Shown: piece after piece, positions 37,035 to 45,472 of the stretch
How the letters are laid out: each line of letters opens with the position of its first letter
Position numbering within the stretch: position 1 is the first letter of the stretch
Origin: a virus
DNA: 46,310 bases
Direction: 5' to 3' (one strand)
Virus record (IMG/VR): IMGVR_UViG_3300005466_000039
Span: 1 to 46,310 of that record
Notes under the pieces: generated by a model
The model's input: the letters and a program-made list of their open reading frames with translations, nothing else
The model's database searches: none
What the model was told of the DNA's origin: nothing
Translations under genes and position numbers: made by a program

Positions 37035-37489
37035 CAGGCGGCCGCGTCGTGCCAGGCCACGGCGCCGTCCGACAACAGCGTGATCGAGCACTGCACACGG
37101 TTCCCGCGGGTGCCGTTCACTTCGAAGGATGTGCAGTGGAAGTTGCCCTGCCAGTACCCGCCGTCGTCCGCGAGGACCACACCGCCGAGTTCCACGCGGA
37201 CCGCGATTGGGTCGGCCGACATAACCCAGTCGGAATAGACCTGCGCGTCGGGGATGTGCAGCGTGCCGGCGCCGTTAATGGTGGCCGACAGCGAGACCTT
37301 TTCCCGCGCCGCCCACGCCATGAGGTCCGGATCCGAGCAATCAGGCACAAGCACGTCGTTGGTGTCGGCCGTGAACGTGATTCCGCGATCCGTATTGATC
37401 AGGCAGGGGTGCGCGAACGTCGGCGAGACCTCCCCGTCGGAGACCTTGATCAGGAGCTTTGTACCCCGAAGCGACTCGGCTTGTGCCAT
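37034..37489 (-). CDS. Major tail tube protein
   Basis: 151 residues from ATG 37489; the upstream in-frame TTG/ATG region was not used. GTKLLIKVSDGEVSPTFAHP, then VLVPDCSDPDLMAWAAREKV, SLSATINGAGTLHIPDAQVY, then NFHCTSFEVNGTRGNRVQCS: the beta-rich order of HK97/TP901-type tube subunits. It lies before the chaperone genes as in all related tails. It assembles into the tail tube around the tape measure. Confidence 0.8.
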   Translation of the reverse strand: MAQAESLRGTKLLIKVSDGEVSPTFAHPCLINTDRGITFTADTNDVLVPDCSDPDLMAWAAREKVSLSATINGAGTLHIPDAQVYSDWVMSADPIAVRVELGGVVLADDGGYWQGNFHCTSFEVNGTRGNRVQCSITLLSDGAVAWHDAAA

Positions 37490-37563
37490 TGCGATCTCCC
37501 ACAAGGCGCGTAGGCGCCGGATGAGGGAGGTTCAGGTCGTGGACGGTGGGGGCGGATTGAGGC

Positions 37564-37986
37564 TCAGGCTTCGTCCACGACATAGCGGAGAGTGAGGACG
37601 CCGTGGGCGGTGACGCCGTCTCCTTCCATGAAGGACCGGGACTGCTGAAGCTCGACCTCGAGAACGTCAAACCCGGTAGGCGCCGGCAGGCTCGCATTGT
37701 TCCCCAGCGCCTGGGCGGCGATGTCCGCGATGTGCTTGACCTCAGGCCGGGGATCGGTCGGGTGGCGGCTGAAGATGTGGAGCGTGGCGAAGAACTCCCA
37801 GCCGTCGGCGCAGGCATTGGAATCGCCGACCGCCTGGTCGTCACCGACCCGAATGCTCGGATAGGTCAGCGGATCGGGCTTCTTGTCGTAGATCTCGACA
37901 GCCCCGCCCGCCAGCGAGGCGGTCGCCATGGGGGTGACAAGCTTGGCCACGATCGCGTCCTGCATGGCTAGGCTAGGATCTCTCAC
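37564..37986 (-). CDS. Tail completion/terminator protein (DUF3168-like)
   Basis: 140 residues; GTG 37986 overlaps the HK97-gp10-like stop. MRDPSLAMQDAIVAKLVTPM, then GAVEIYDKKPDPLTYPSIRV, GDDQAVGDSNACADGWEFFA, TLHIFSR and a hydrophobic end (VLTLRYVVDEA): the DUF3168 pattern. Such proteins cap the tail for joining to the head. Order (after gp10-like, before tube) is normal. Confidence 0.75.
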   Translation of the reverse strand: MRDPSLAMQDAIVAKLVTPMATASLAGGAVEIYDKKPDPLTYPSIRVGDDQAVGDSNACADGWEFFATLHIFSRHPTDPRPEVKHIADIAAQALGNNASLPAPTGFDVLEVELQQSRSFMEGDGVTAHGVLTLRYVVDEA

Positions 37987-38387
37987 GTGCGTCCCCAGTG
38001 CTTGCCTGCGGCCCGCTTGCCCACTGCGTTGAGCGCCCGGTTGATGCGCTTCTTGAAGGCACGATAGGTCGGGAAGAAGTGCGGACGCGCCTCCATGGGG
38101 TTGTCGCCGCCGCGGCCGAACTCGTTGGCCCTGGCCTTGCGACCGAGGGTTTCATCGTTGGCCCCCTCCGTGATGACGGCCCCGATCTTGTCGCCGCGAT
38201 TGTTGCGATGCCATTCGACGCTGTCGGCGAGCTCACCCTCGTCCTTCGGAACGTTTGGCCGGATCTGCTCCGTCAAGAATGCGGCCTGTTGGTCGACAGC
38301 GCCGCGCATATCCGCTCGGACTTGAGGTGGAATCGCCTTCATTCGCGCCAGCACGGCCGCCTTGCGGTCCCAGCGGTTGTCAGCCAT
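37983..38387 (-). CDS. HK97 gp10-like tail/neck protein
   Basis: 134 residues; ATG 38387 overlaps the adaptor stop. VRADMRGAVDQQAAFLTEQI, then RPNVPKDEGELADSVEWHRN, VITEGANDETLGRKARANEF, GRGGDNPMEARPHFFPTYRA: the HK97-gp10 pattern with the E(F/Y)G...ARPFF-like core (NEFGRG, ARPHFFPT). These proteins act in the head-tail neck. Strong by pattern. Confidence 0.82.
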   Translation of the reverse strand: MADNRWDRKAAVLARMKAIPPQVRADMRGAVDQQAAFLTEQIRPNVPKDEGELADSVEWHRNNRGDKIGAVITEGANDETLGRKARANEFGRGGDNPMEARPHFFPTYRAFKKRINRALNAVGKRAAGKHWGRT

Positions 38388-38736
38388 CGGCCCCGCCCCA
38401 CTCGACCAGGATCTTGAGATACTTCCGGTGCATGTCTTGATTGGTCGGCGGCGACTTGACGTTATACATCACGCCAGACCGGGCATCGACCATGCGATCA
38501 CCCACCCTGACGCCGGCAGCCGCCGCCGTATGCCGAACCAGTACCTCGTAGACTGCCAGCCCCGTGACGCCTTGGGCATTGACCTGTTCGTTCGCCCGCA
38601 ATGGCTTGAGCTGCGCCGCGATCGCGATCAGGCTGGCAATGTTGGCCCAAGCCTGCCCCTTGTTTCCATGGCTGTTGAGCGCGCCCACGCCTTGGCGCTG
38701 AAAGGTCACGCTCTCGCGCAGCTGCCCGGCGCCCAC
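38380..38736 (-). CDS. Head-tail adaptor (head closure) protein
   Basis: 118 residues from GTG 38736. AGQLRESVTFQRQGVGALNS, then GNKGQAWANIASLIAIAAQL, then VRVGDRMVDARSGVMYNVKS is the SPP1 gp16/HK97 gp7-type adaptor pattern (G.L...V.FQR). It closes the portal after packaging and lets the tail join. Neighbours are the connector-like and gp10-like genes. Confidence 0.78.
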   Translation of the reverse strand: MGAGQLRESVTFQRQGVGALNSHGNKGQAWANIASLIAIAAQLKPLRANEQVNAQGVTGLAVYEVLVRHTAAAAGVRVGDRMVDARSGVMYNVKSPPTNQDMHRKYLKILVEWGGADG

Positions 38737-38739
38737 GCC

Positions 38740-38886
38740 CTACTCCGATGCTTTGGTGTCGGTCGTGTCCTTCGCCGGCACGGGCCCGAGGAACCTGCCA
38801 GTGGAGATCCGGCGCGCGACGAGCATGAGCCCGGCGGTGATCAGCAGGGCACCCACCACGACGGCGGCAATCGTCAGCCAGTCCAT
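38740..38886 (-). CDS. Tiny membrane protein (48 aa)
   Basis: ATG 38886. MDWLTIAAVVVGALLITAGL, then MLVARR, then a soluble basic/acidic tail with RFLGPVPAKDTTD. One membrane helix. It lies between head and neck genes without known counterpart in the core module; it might be an accessory or an early-expressed remnant. The longer upstream reading has no ribosome site. Confidence 0.5.
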   Translation of the reverse strand: MDWLTIAAVVVGALLITAGLMLVARRISTGRFLGPVPAKDTTDTKASE

Positions 38887-38887
38887 G

Positions 38888-39118
38888 TCAGCCTCCCGGA
38901 AAGACCTGCTTGGGGTTCGGGATGGAGACTGCCACGCCGGCGGCGATTGCCGGTTCATACTGGCGGTGGGTCAGGCGGACGATCCTGCCGGCCAGGAACG
39001 TCTTTGTCGCCCGGCCGCCATATTCGGGAATGTTCCAGTCCCAATCACGCTCGAAGCGAACCCAGCGGTTCGTGACGACGTCAGACCCCGACACGGCGAT
39101 ACGGTGCAATGAGGGCAT
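38888..39118 (-). CDS. Hypothetical neck-region protein (76 aa)
   Basis: ATG 39118, 38 bases inside the connector gene. VTNRWVRFERDWDWNIPEYG, then GRATKTFLAGRIVRLTHRQY and AVSIPNPKQVFPGG. Beta-rich, basic. Not recognised. Similar small genes lie between connector and adaptor genes in other alphaproteobacterial phages, but no function is known. Confidence 0.5.
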   Translation of the reverse strand: MPSLHRIAVSGSDVVTNRWVRFERDWDWNIPEYGGRATKTFLAGRIVRLTHRQYEPAIAAGVAVSIPNPKQVFPGG

Positions 39119-39677
39119 CGACCCCGCGCGGGAGCGGCCGGACATCCACGCCCACGCCGATGACCGTGTCTTCGCGGTTCTCGTAGAAGTCGCCGACCAT
39201 GAGGAGGATGGCAGCCTTCAGCGCGGCAGGGACCGCGGCGGCCGCGCCATAGCCAGCCACGAACGTCACCTGGATCGGGTCTGGCCGGTCGTCGTTGTGG
39301 GTCGGCGCGGTGAAGTCTTTCTTGAGCCACAGCAGCCCGCCCAACTCGTCCTCGGCCAGCGCGTAGAGGCCCGCCGAGACCGTCTGCTCGACATTGTCAG
39401 CGTCGAAGTATTTGAGGCTGGTGACGGCGGAGACGTCCGCGAACGGTAGGCGGATCACGCTGAGGTCGGGCCAACATTCGAAGTCCTGCCGCCAGGACTG
39501 GGTGACCATGCAGCGCCCAAGGATCCCGGAGTAGCCGTCGAGCCGGGCAACCGCGGCGTTGAGGTAGATCCCGATGATGGTGTCGTCATCGGAGTGGCTG
39601 ACGCGCAGGTGCGACTTGCACTCTGCGACTGAAACCGGCGGGTCCGCCGGCGGAGCGGTCCGCACCGGTTTCAACAT
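39081..39677 (-). CDS. Head-tail connector protein (gp6/gp8-like)
   Basis: 198 residues, ATG 39677. PVSVAECKSHLRVSHSDDDT, then IIGIYLNAAVARLDGYSGIL, GRCMVTQSWRQDFECWPDLS and VTFVAGYGAAAAVPAALKAA, ILLMVGDFYENRED: the standard pattern of phage gp6-like/phiE125 gp8 connectors (LR.....D..I...I..A, FVAGYG...VP..LK.A). It binds the portal ring. Length is normal. Confidence 0.88.
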   Translation of the reverse strand: MLKPVRTAPPADPPVSVAECKSHLRVSHSDDDTIIGIYLNAAVARLDGYSGILGRCMVTQSWRQDFECWPDLSVIRLPFADVSAVTSLKYFDADNVEQTVSAGLYALAEDELGGLLWLKKDFTAPTHNDDRPDPIQVTFVAGYGAAAAVPAALKAAILLMVGDFYENREDTVIGVGVDVRPLPRGVDALIAPYRRVGV

Positions 39678-39680
39678 GAC

Positions 39681-39941
39681 CTACTGGCCTTCGCCCTCGC
39701 CGCCATCCCCGCCCTTGGCCTTTTTCGGCGTCTTCTGGCCCTTGCCTGTGTCCGCTTTGGCGGCGGCCTTTGGCGGCACCGGCGGTTCATCGAATTCGCC
39801 GTCGAGGGGTTCGGCCCACCCTTCATTCACGGCGACCTGCGCGAGATCGCCGTGGCATTCATCCCCCGGGTTGAAATTCCGGACTTCGGCCTGGCCGTCC
39901 GGCCGCCCCGGGAAGGCTACGGTAACGAGAGCCGTCTTCAT
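39681..39941 (-). CDS. Hypothetical head-region protein (86 aa)
   Basis: ATG 39941. MKTALVTVAFPGRPDGQAEV, then GDECHGDLAQVAVNEGWAEP and a Pro/Lys-rich tail (PPKAAAKADTGKGQKTPKKA). The first half looks like the small head-domain found after capsid genes (phage-type FlgA/rho-like fold unknown). Not recognised further. Short spacing to both neighbours. Confidence 0.5.
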   Translation of the reverse strand: MKTALVTVAFPGRPDGQAEVRNFNPGDECHGDLAQVAVNEGWAEPLDGEFDEPPVPPKAAAKADTGKGQKTPKKAKGGDGGEGEGQ

Positions 39942-39965
39942 GGGTTGCTCCTAGCGGCTCAGCGA

Positions 39966-40370
39966 TCAGGACGCAGGACGGGCGAGCGGCACGCCGATGG
40001 CGAGGATGCACAGCGGGTCGGCCGCGGCGTTGCCGGACGGCGTGACCGTCAGGCGGATGTACCGCTTGTTGCCGCGATAGCCGACCTTGAAGACGGCGTT
40101 GTCGTCCGACTGGATGAACGAGGCGCCCGCCTCTGTTCCGTGCATGTCGGCGTCTGCCACGGCGGTCGCGCCCGACATGCCGCTGTCGTCGGATTCCTCG
40201 AGCAGGGCCGTGAACGTCGCGCCGGCATCGGCCAACACGCCGGTGACGATCGCGAACATGACCGACGCATAAAGCTTGCGGTCGACGATCGTGCTGACGA
40301 AGGCGGTGTCGTCGCCGGCTCCGCCGACCTTCCCGCTGATCAGCTTGAGGTTGTTGTAGAGGTCTTTCAT
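39966..40370 (-). CDS. Hypothetical head protein (134 aa), possible decoration protein
   Basis: ATG 40370. LYNNLKLISGKVGGAGDDTA, then MFAIVTGVLADAGATFTALL, EESDDSGMSGATAVADADMH and GYRGNKRYIRLTVTPSGNAA. Beta-rich, directly following the capsid gene. Many alphaproteobacterial phages have this protein between capsid and connector; a minor head or decoration role is possible. No structural evidence in sequence alone. Confidence 0.6.
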   Translation of the reverse strand: MKDLYNNLKLISGKVGGAGDDTAFVSTIVDRKLYASVMFAIVTGVLADAGATFTALLEESDDSGMSGATAVADADMHGTEAGASFIQSDDNAVFKVGYRGNKRYIRLTVTPSGNAAADPLCILAIGVPLARPAS

Positions 40371-40396
40371 TGGATGGTCCTCGGTTCGAAGGGGGG

Positions 40397-40420
40397 AGTC
40401 GGCGGCTTCGGCCGCCGACT
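40397..40420. repeat. Perfect 10-bp hairpin after the capsid gene
   Basis: Arms AGTCGGCGGC (40397-40406) and GCCGCCGACT (40411-40420) with a TTCG loop (CGAA on the minus strand). It lies in the 60-base gap right after the capsid stop. No T-run on the minus strand. It may protect the capsid message 3' end or lower transcription into the next genes. Confidence 0.6.
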
Positions 40421-40430
40421 GATCAGGCGG

Positions 40431-41768
40431 TTACGAAGTCGCGCACTTCAGGACCTTCACGGCCTCGAAGTTCTGCACGCCGCCGCCGACCCGTTTCGTC
40501 GTGTAGAAGCCGACGTAGGGCTTGTTGGTGTAGGGGTCGCGCAAGACCCGCACCCCAAACCGGTCGACGATCAGGTACGCGCGCTTGAAGTCGCCGAACG
40601 CGATCGGATAGGCGTTGGCGCCCAGCGCGTTCATGTTGTCGTCGGTCGCCGTCGGCTTGCCGAGAATGGTGGCAACGCCCTCGGGCCCGGACGGCGGGGC
40701 CCAAAGGTACTTGCCATCGACGTCCTTCATCTGCCGTACCGTGCCCATGACGGCGTCGGACAGCAGCCAAGTGGCGTTCGAACGGTAGCCCTGCTTCAGC
40801 GCGTAGAACAGGTTGATCAGGGCGTCGGCCGGGCTGGCGCTCGTGGTCGGGACCAAGAACGCCGTGGCGTGGCCGGTCGGGATGTAGCCGATCGATCCCC
40901 AGGCGTAGGAGGCGTTGGCGACCGTCGAATAGTCGAGCAGGCCGCGCGGCTTGTTGACACCGTTGCCGGTGATCATCGCCGCGCCTTCCTGCTCGGCGAA
41001 CACGATCGAGACCTCGTCGGCCAGCCATTGTTCGACCGGGAAAAAGGCGTCGTCGAGCATGCCCTGGGTCGCCATCGGGTTGGCGTAGAGCTCCATCGCT
41101 GGGAACTCGAGCAGCTTGATCGTCGGCGTGCCGGTCTCGGGACGCGCTTCGCGCTCCCCGACCCAGCCATAGCCGGCGCCGCCCATGTTGACCGGCTTCT
41201 TGTACATCGCCGTGCCGATGGTGATGACCTGAGCCAGGGAGCGCATGGCCGACATCGTGCCGAGCACGCGATCGATGGTTTTGGTCATTTCGACGGGGAC
41301 GACATAGCCGCCGTCCGGGTCCGAGTCTGTGGTGAGGGCGGCCTTCACCGCCAGCTGCTTCATCTCGGCTTCCGGCACGTCGCCGCGGCGGAACCACTTG
41401 TTGAAGGCTGCAGCGTGCGCCTTCGTCTCGGCGGTCTGGCCCTTGTCGTCGCCGACTCCGCCGACCCTGAGCGCGGCCATGGCCTTTTGGGCCTCGTCGA
41501 ACATGTTCTTCAGCGCCGTGATCTCGTTGTTGATCGCGGTGACCTTCGCGACGTCGAGGACATCGGCGGTCTGTTTTGTCTCGAGCGCCTTGATCCGGTT
41601 GTCGTTCGCTGCCTTGAACTCGTCGAAGGCCTTGGTCAGTTCGACCAGAACGGTGGCCGGATCGGCCGGGTTGCGCACGGCGACGATGCCGCGCGGGCGG
41701 ACGGAAAGGCCGGGCGTCGGCAACAGAAGGGCGGACGCCGCGGCGCGGGTGGCGAGTGCAGATTTCAT
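40431..41768 (-). CDS. Major capsid protein, HK97 fold
   Basis: 445 residues, ATG 41768. Residues about 25-125 hold the scaffold-like delta domain, with a helical stretch (VELTKAFDEFKAANDNRIKA). The mature part begins around residue 130 (FRRGDVPEAEMKQLAVKAAL), then GGYVVPVEMTKTIDRVLGTM, then the P-loop domain (YANPMATQGMLDDAFFPVEQ), ending YTNKPYVGFYTTKRVGGGVQ. It forms the icosahedral head; the N-terminal region should be removed by the adjacent protease. Length and order are typical. Confidence 0.93.
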   Translation of the reverse strand: MKSALATRAAASALLLPTPGLSVRPRGIVAVRNPADPATVLVELTKAFDEFKAANDNRIKALETKQTADVLDVAKVTAINNEITALKNMFDEAQKAMAALRVGGVGDDKGQTAETKAHAAAFNKWFRRGDVPEAEMKQLAVKAALTTDSDPDGGYVVPVEMTKTIDRVLGTMSAMRSLAQVITIGTAMYKKPVNMGGAGYGWVGEREARPETGTPTIKLLEFPAMELYANPMATQGMLDDAFFPVEQWLADEVSIVFAEQEGAAMITGNGVNKPRGLLDYSTVANASYAWGSIGYIPTGHATAFLVPTTSASPADALINLFYALKQGYRSNATWLLSDAVMGTVRQMKDVDGKYLWAPPSGPEGVATILGKPTATDDNMNALGANAYPIAFGDFKRAYLIVDRFGVRVLRDPYTNKPYVGFYTTKRVGGGVQNFEAVKVLKCATS

Positions 41769-41778
41769 GTCTTTTCTC

Positions 41779-42642
41779 TCAGGGTTTCATGGACGTGATG
41801 AGCTCACGGAGCCCATCCAGGAGACCGCCTGCATCGCGCTCGGCGTTGAAACGGCTTGCATCTCGCGGGGCCGTTGAAAGGTCATTCAAGATAAGGGCGC
41901 GCTGACCACGGGGGATTCCCGCCTTGGCGAGCGCGCCTTCTGTCTGTCTGCGCGCCAGCAGCTGGCGGCTTTCCTCGGAGGTCGCCGGCGGTGGCGCCAT
42001 GGCTTGCGCGCCCAGGCTGTCGCTCACGGAATCGGCGAACTTTTCCTTCACCGACCGGTCCGGATCCATGAACGTTTCGTCGTCCATCAGCTTCTGGACG
42101 TCGGCCAGTTTCCGGCCGGTCCGGGCAACGTAAATGTCGGCGATTGCCGCGTCGAAGGCCTGGAAGGTCTCGGAGGCCTGCGCCATGTCGTGGCGGTTGC
42201 CCATCACCAGGCCCCAGGCGTTGTGAACCATCATGAACGAGCCGCGGCCCATCGCGATGTCGTCGCCGGCCATGGCGATGATCGACGCCGCCGATGCCGC
42301 CCACCCGAGAACCTCGATCGAGACCTTGGCCTTGTGCGCCCGGAGCAGGTTGTAGATGGCGATCCCCTCAAAAAGGTCGCCGCCCGGCGAGTTGATCTGG
42401 ACGCGCACGTCCTTGTTGGAGCCGATGTCCCGGAGTGCCCCGGCGATTCGTTTGGCCGTCACGCCGCCGCCGGTCCACATGTCCTGGCCGATGACATCGA
42501 AAATCGAGATGACGTTGTCGTCCTTCGATTCCTCGGCGTGGGGCGATACCGCCCAGCGGGCCATGACGTCGCCCGGGGCGTCCCACTGGAAGTTTTGCGG
42601 ACGCTCGAAAGCGCGCGCCTCAGGCAGGTTTCGCAGGCTCAC
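41779..42642 (-). CDS. Head maturation protease (ClpP-like)
   Basis: 287 residues from GTG 42642 (AGGGG 8 bases upstream); an ATG at 42699 would lie 80 bases inside the portal gene and is less likely. Residues about 60-190: RVQINSPGGDLFEGIAIYNL, then GWAASAASIIAMAGDDIAMG, FMMVHNAWGLVMGNRHDMAQ: Ser in ASAAS, His in MVHNAW, the catalytic pair of ClpP/S49 proheads. It cuts the capsid delta domain. The last 100 residues are a helical tail that may help assembly. Confidence 0.9.
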   Translation of the reverse strand: MSLRNLPEARAFERPQNFQWDAPGDVMARWAVSPHAEESKDDNVISIFDVIGQDMWTGGGVTAKRIAGALRDIGSNKDVRVQINSPGGDLFEGIAIYNLLRAHKAKVSIEVLGWAASAASIIAMAGDDIAMGRGSFMMVHNAWGLVMGNRHDMAQASETFQAFDAAIADIYVARTGRKLADVQKLMDDETFMDPDRSVKEKFADSVSDSLGAQAMAPPPATSEESRQLLARRQTEGALAKAGIPRGQRALILNDLSTAPRDASRFNAERDAGGLLDGLRELITSMKP

Positions 42643-43897
42643 CGGATGACCCCTGTTTCGCCCCGCCGGCGGTGTTTGGCGGGTCGTAGTACTTCTCACC
42701 CTTCCCGTCCGCCCGTGGATTGTCGTCCTCGAGGGCGCGCACTTCGTCCGGATTTTTGAAGCCCCACTGCAGAGCGATCGCGTAGGCGTCGTAACGTGCT
42801 TTCATGTCGCCTCGGATGAGCGAGGCGCGGTTGAACAGGGCATAGATGTCCGGTTCCTTGTCGCCGACCAGGTCGCGATCGATGGTTTCTTCCCAAGTCG
42901 TGAGGTGGTCCTCGGCCGTGTAGGTCACATAGCCCTGGGACTGCTGCTCGAGCCCGGTTCCCCAGCTGGTCGACTTCTCCGTGTCGCCGATCATGTGCGG
43001 CGGCACGCCGAAGAACATGGCGATTTCAGACCGGGAGAATTTGCGGCTTTCGATCCACTGGGCGTCCTCGGACGTCATGGACAGCGGCTTCACCTCCATC
43101 CCCTCCTCGAGGATCAGGTCCTTGCCCTCGTTGGAGCCTCCGGCGCGGTACTGCTCCAGCGAGGCCTGCAGAAATTTCAGCCCTTCGACCCCCAAAGTTT
43201 TGGGGTGCGACAGCACGTTCGAGATCCGCGCGCCGTTCTTGAACGTCTGCGCGCCGTGCTCCTCCTGGGCCAGCGCCAAGCCGATGGTCTCGCGGGCGTA
43301 GCTGATGACGGACACGCCGTGCACGCCGTCGAGGGTCATTCCGACCAGGTGGAAGACCTCGGTCTGCTTGAGAACCACCGGGTTGGCGCCTGCCTTGCGA
43401 GTGTACGTGTAGACGAGGCTGAGGTCGTCGAGCTGCTCGCACTTCACTTTGTCCGGGTGCATCGGCACCAGTTCGAGCACCCCCCGGGATCCGCGCACTA
43501 TCAGTGCGTAAGCGTTGCCGCGCAGCAGGAGGTGGGCCTGCATCATCCGCTTGAACTGCGAGGGCGTCTGCCAGCGGTTCGGCTTACGGGTCAGGATCGG
43601 CCAAAGCGGGTGATCCCGGGCGTCCTCGCGGTTCTTGTCGTCGATCCGGCGCTTCAGGTGCACCGGCATGTTGGCGACGGTACCGGAAATGAGGCGGACG
43701 CACGCGTAGACGGCCGCCGCGCGCATTGCCGTGGTGGCGGTAACCGAAACGCCGGAACTGGACAGGGAAAGATTGCTAAAAAGTGCGGCGAGCTTTTCGG
43801 GCGTGTCGATGAGGGTGCCGCCGCCGGCGGATTGCGTGGCCGCGCGGGGCGACGGGCCGGTGATCCAGCCGCGAATGGTGTCGAGAATGCCGGCCAT
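42620..43897 (-). CDS. Portal protein, HK97 family
   Basis: 425 residues, ATG 43897, three bases after the TerL stop. MAGILDTIRGWITGPSPRAA, then MRAAAVYACVRLISGTVANM, PVHLKRRIDDKNREDARDHP, LWPILTRKPNRWQTPSQFKR is the HK97 portal signature (A.V..CV..IS...A..P). Later GRISNVLSHPK-type loop, then SEIAMFFGVPPHMIGDTEKS and YVTYTAEDHLTTWEETIDRD. It forms the dodecamer ring for DNA entry. Confidence 0.93.
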   Translation of the reverse strand: MAGILDTIRGWITGPSPRAATQSAGGGTLIDTPEKLAALFSNLSLSSSGVSVTATTAMRAAAVYACVRLISGTVANMPVHLKRRIDDKNREDARDHPLWPILTRKPNRWQTPSQFKRMMQAHLLLRGNAYALIVRGSRGVLELVPMHPDKVKCEQLDDLSLVYTYTRKAGANPVVLKQTEVFHLVGMTLDGVHGVSVISYARETIGLALAQEEHGAQTFKNGARISNVLSHPKTLGVEGLKFLQASLEQYRAGGSNEGKDLILEEGMEVKPLSMTSEDAQWIESRKFSRSEIAMFFGVPPHMIGDTEKSTSWGTGLEQQSQGYVTYTAEDHLTTWEETIDRDLVGDKEPDIYALFNRASLIRGDMKARYDAYAIALQWGFKNPDEVRALEDDNPRADGKGEKYYDPPNTAGGAKQGSSGEPAKPA

Positions 43898-43900
43898 GCC

Positions 43901-45472
43901 CTACAGCACCAGCGCGCCACGTTTTTCGTAAATGCTGGGCCCGGCTCCGCGCTCGATCATCTGGGCCCTCTTTCCCGCCGCCATCGCCAGCGTTTGGGCG
44001 CCGTCGATACGCATCCGTGATTTTTCCTTGTCGAACTTACGGTTGCCCGCCGGGTCGGTGGATACAGCAGCGTTGGCGATGTGGTTCGTGAGGAGGATGT
44101 GGGCCTGGTGCTCCAGCTCCTCCTCCATGATCAGGAGCTCAAGAGCGTCGAGCGCGGGCGCCATCGACCCATAGCCCTGCCCCCACGGGTAAAGCGGGAT
44201 GCCGGAGCCGTCCGGGCCTTCCTGGAACGAAATGTCGGCGCGGTCGAGCTCGCGCTTAAGGCTTTCGATGCGCCACCGGTCATAGACGAAGGCTACGATG
44301 CGATAGTGCAGCCGCAGCCAGCCGACTTTCATGGCGATGGTGAGCGGATCGATCGACTTGCCCGGCGAGGTCTCGAGAAGTCCCTGCTTTGCGAGCAGCG
44401 TGTAGTCGATCCGGTCGCGCTTCCCGTGCTCTTCGAGGAAATCCTCCGGCTTCCAGAACCACGTGAGGTAGCGCGCACCCTTTACCGACATGGCGCCGAG
44501 ACATGCGAGGTCGGTGGTGCCGGCGAGGTCGAGCGAGACGACAATTTCCTCGCCAGGCACCAGTTTGACGTCCGGATTCGCGCACGCCTTCCACAAATTC
44601 TTCGGCGCCAGCACCGAATGCCGGCTCACGCGCTGATTCAGATAGAGGTTGCGGTAGGTGTTCTCGAAGCCCGGCATGCGGCTGGCCTTATCGGCTAGCG
44701 CCTTGAGATCCGTTTCAGACCGGAAAGTCCCGAGCGCCGGGTTGGCCAGCTTCGCGGTTTTGAGGCTGAAAATGTCCTCCGCGTCGTCCGGCACGGCGTA
44801 GAGGTGGCAGACGATGGTCTTGTCCTGGCCGGAGAGACCGTCGTCGATGAGCTGGGACAGGATGTGCTGCGGATCGTTCGACTGCGTCGAGATGATCACG
44901 CCGAGCGGCTCGGAGCGGGCGCCTTGGGAAGTGTCGAGCACGTCGTAAAGGTCGCGGTTCTTCGACTGGGCCAGCTCGTCGTAGATCCAGACGGACGGAT
45001 TCAGACCGTGCTTCGTGCCAGCCTCGGCCGAGATGGCCTTGTAGAACGATCCGTTGGCGTAGCAGACCATCGACTTGGTACTGTCGATGATGTTGACGAT
45101 CGACAGCAGCTCCGGATCTGCCCGGACCATCTGCGCCGCCACCTTGAACACCTGGGCGGCCTGTTCCCGATCGTTGGCGGCCGAGTAGATCTCGCCGTTG
45201 GCGATGGCTTCGGGCCCGACCAGGTGGACAAGCACGATGGCCGCCATCAGTGCGGTCTTCCCGTTCTTCCTGGCGATGGAGAGGATGGCGCGCCGGCAGG
45301 TGCGGCGGCCCTTGTGCTCGCGGTAGACGTCCCGGATCCAGTCCTTCTGGAAATTGTCCAGGTCGAAGGGCGCGCCCTGCCCCTCGCCGGAAGGCACAAC
45401 CAGCAATTCGATGAAGGAAATGACCCGATCCGCGCGCGTCGGCGCCGCCGATCTAGGCGCGGACTTTGCCAC
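43901..45472 (-). CDS. terL: Terminase large subunit
   Basis: 523 residues from GTG 45472, 20 bases inside the small subunit gene. ATPase: RAILSIARKNGKTALMAAIV (Walker A ARKNGKT, about 65-72), LNPSVWIYDELAQSKNRDLY (Walker B, about 160). Nuclease: EEIVVSLDLAGTTDLACLGA (first Asp, near 315), later YDRWRIESLKRELDRA and a last acidic cluster in the C-terminal 100 residues. HK97-type Terminase_1, usually cos cutting with single-stranded ends. It packages DNA with the small subunit and HNH. Confidence 0.94.
   Translation of the reverse strand: MAKSAPRSAAPTRADRVISFIELLVVPSGEGQGAPFDLDNFQKDWIRDVYREHKGRRTCRRAILSIARKNGKTALMAAIVLVHLVGPEAIANGEIYSAANDREQAAQVFKVAAQMVRADPELLSIVNIIDSTKSMVCYANGSFYKAISAEAGTKHGLNPSVWIYDELAQSKNRDLYDVLDTSQGARSEPLGVIISTQSNDPQHILSQLIDDGLSGQDKTIVCHLYAVPDDAEDIFSLKTAKLANPALGTFRSETDLKALADKASRMPGFENTYRNLYLNQRVSRHSVLAPKNLWKACANPDVKLVPGEEIVVSLDLAGTTDLACLGAMSVKGARYLTWFWKPEDFLEEHGKRDRIDYTLLAKQGLLETSPGKSIDPLTIAMKVGWLRLHYRIVAFVYDRWRIESLKRELDRADISFQEGPDGSGIPLYPWGQGYGSMAPALDALELLIMEEELEHQAHILLTNHIANAAVSTDPAGNRKFDKEKSRMRIDGAQTLAMAAGKRAQMIERGAGPSIYEKRGALVL

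Noticed and set aside
36472-37098. Independent 208-codon gene in the second chaperone frame
   Set aside because: Its first two thirds are antisense-like Arg/Ala-rich shadow of the gp10-like gene. Only the last 60 residues are protein-like, which fits a frameshift extension.
39852-41798. Long plus-strand open frame (648 codons) opposite the capsid and head genes
   Set aside because: It is antisense to the clear HK97-type capsid protein and neighbours. Its translation is Arg/Gly/Val/His-rich without motifs, the usual effect of high GC on the opposite strand.
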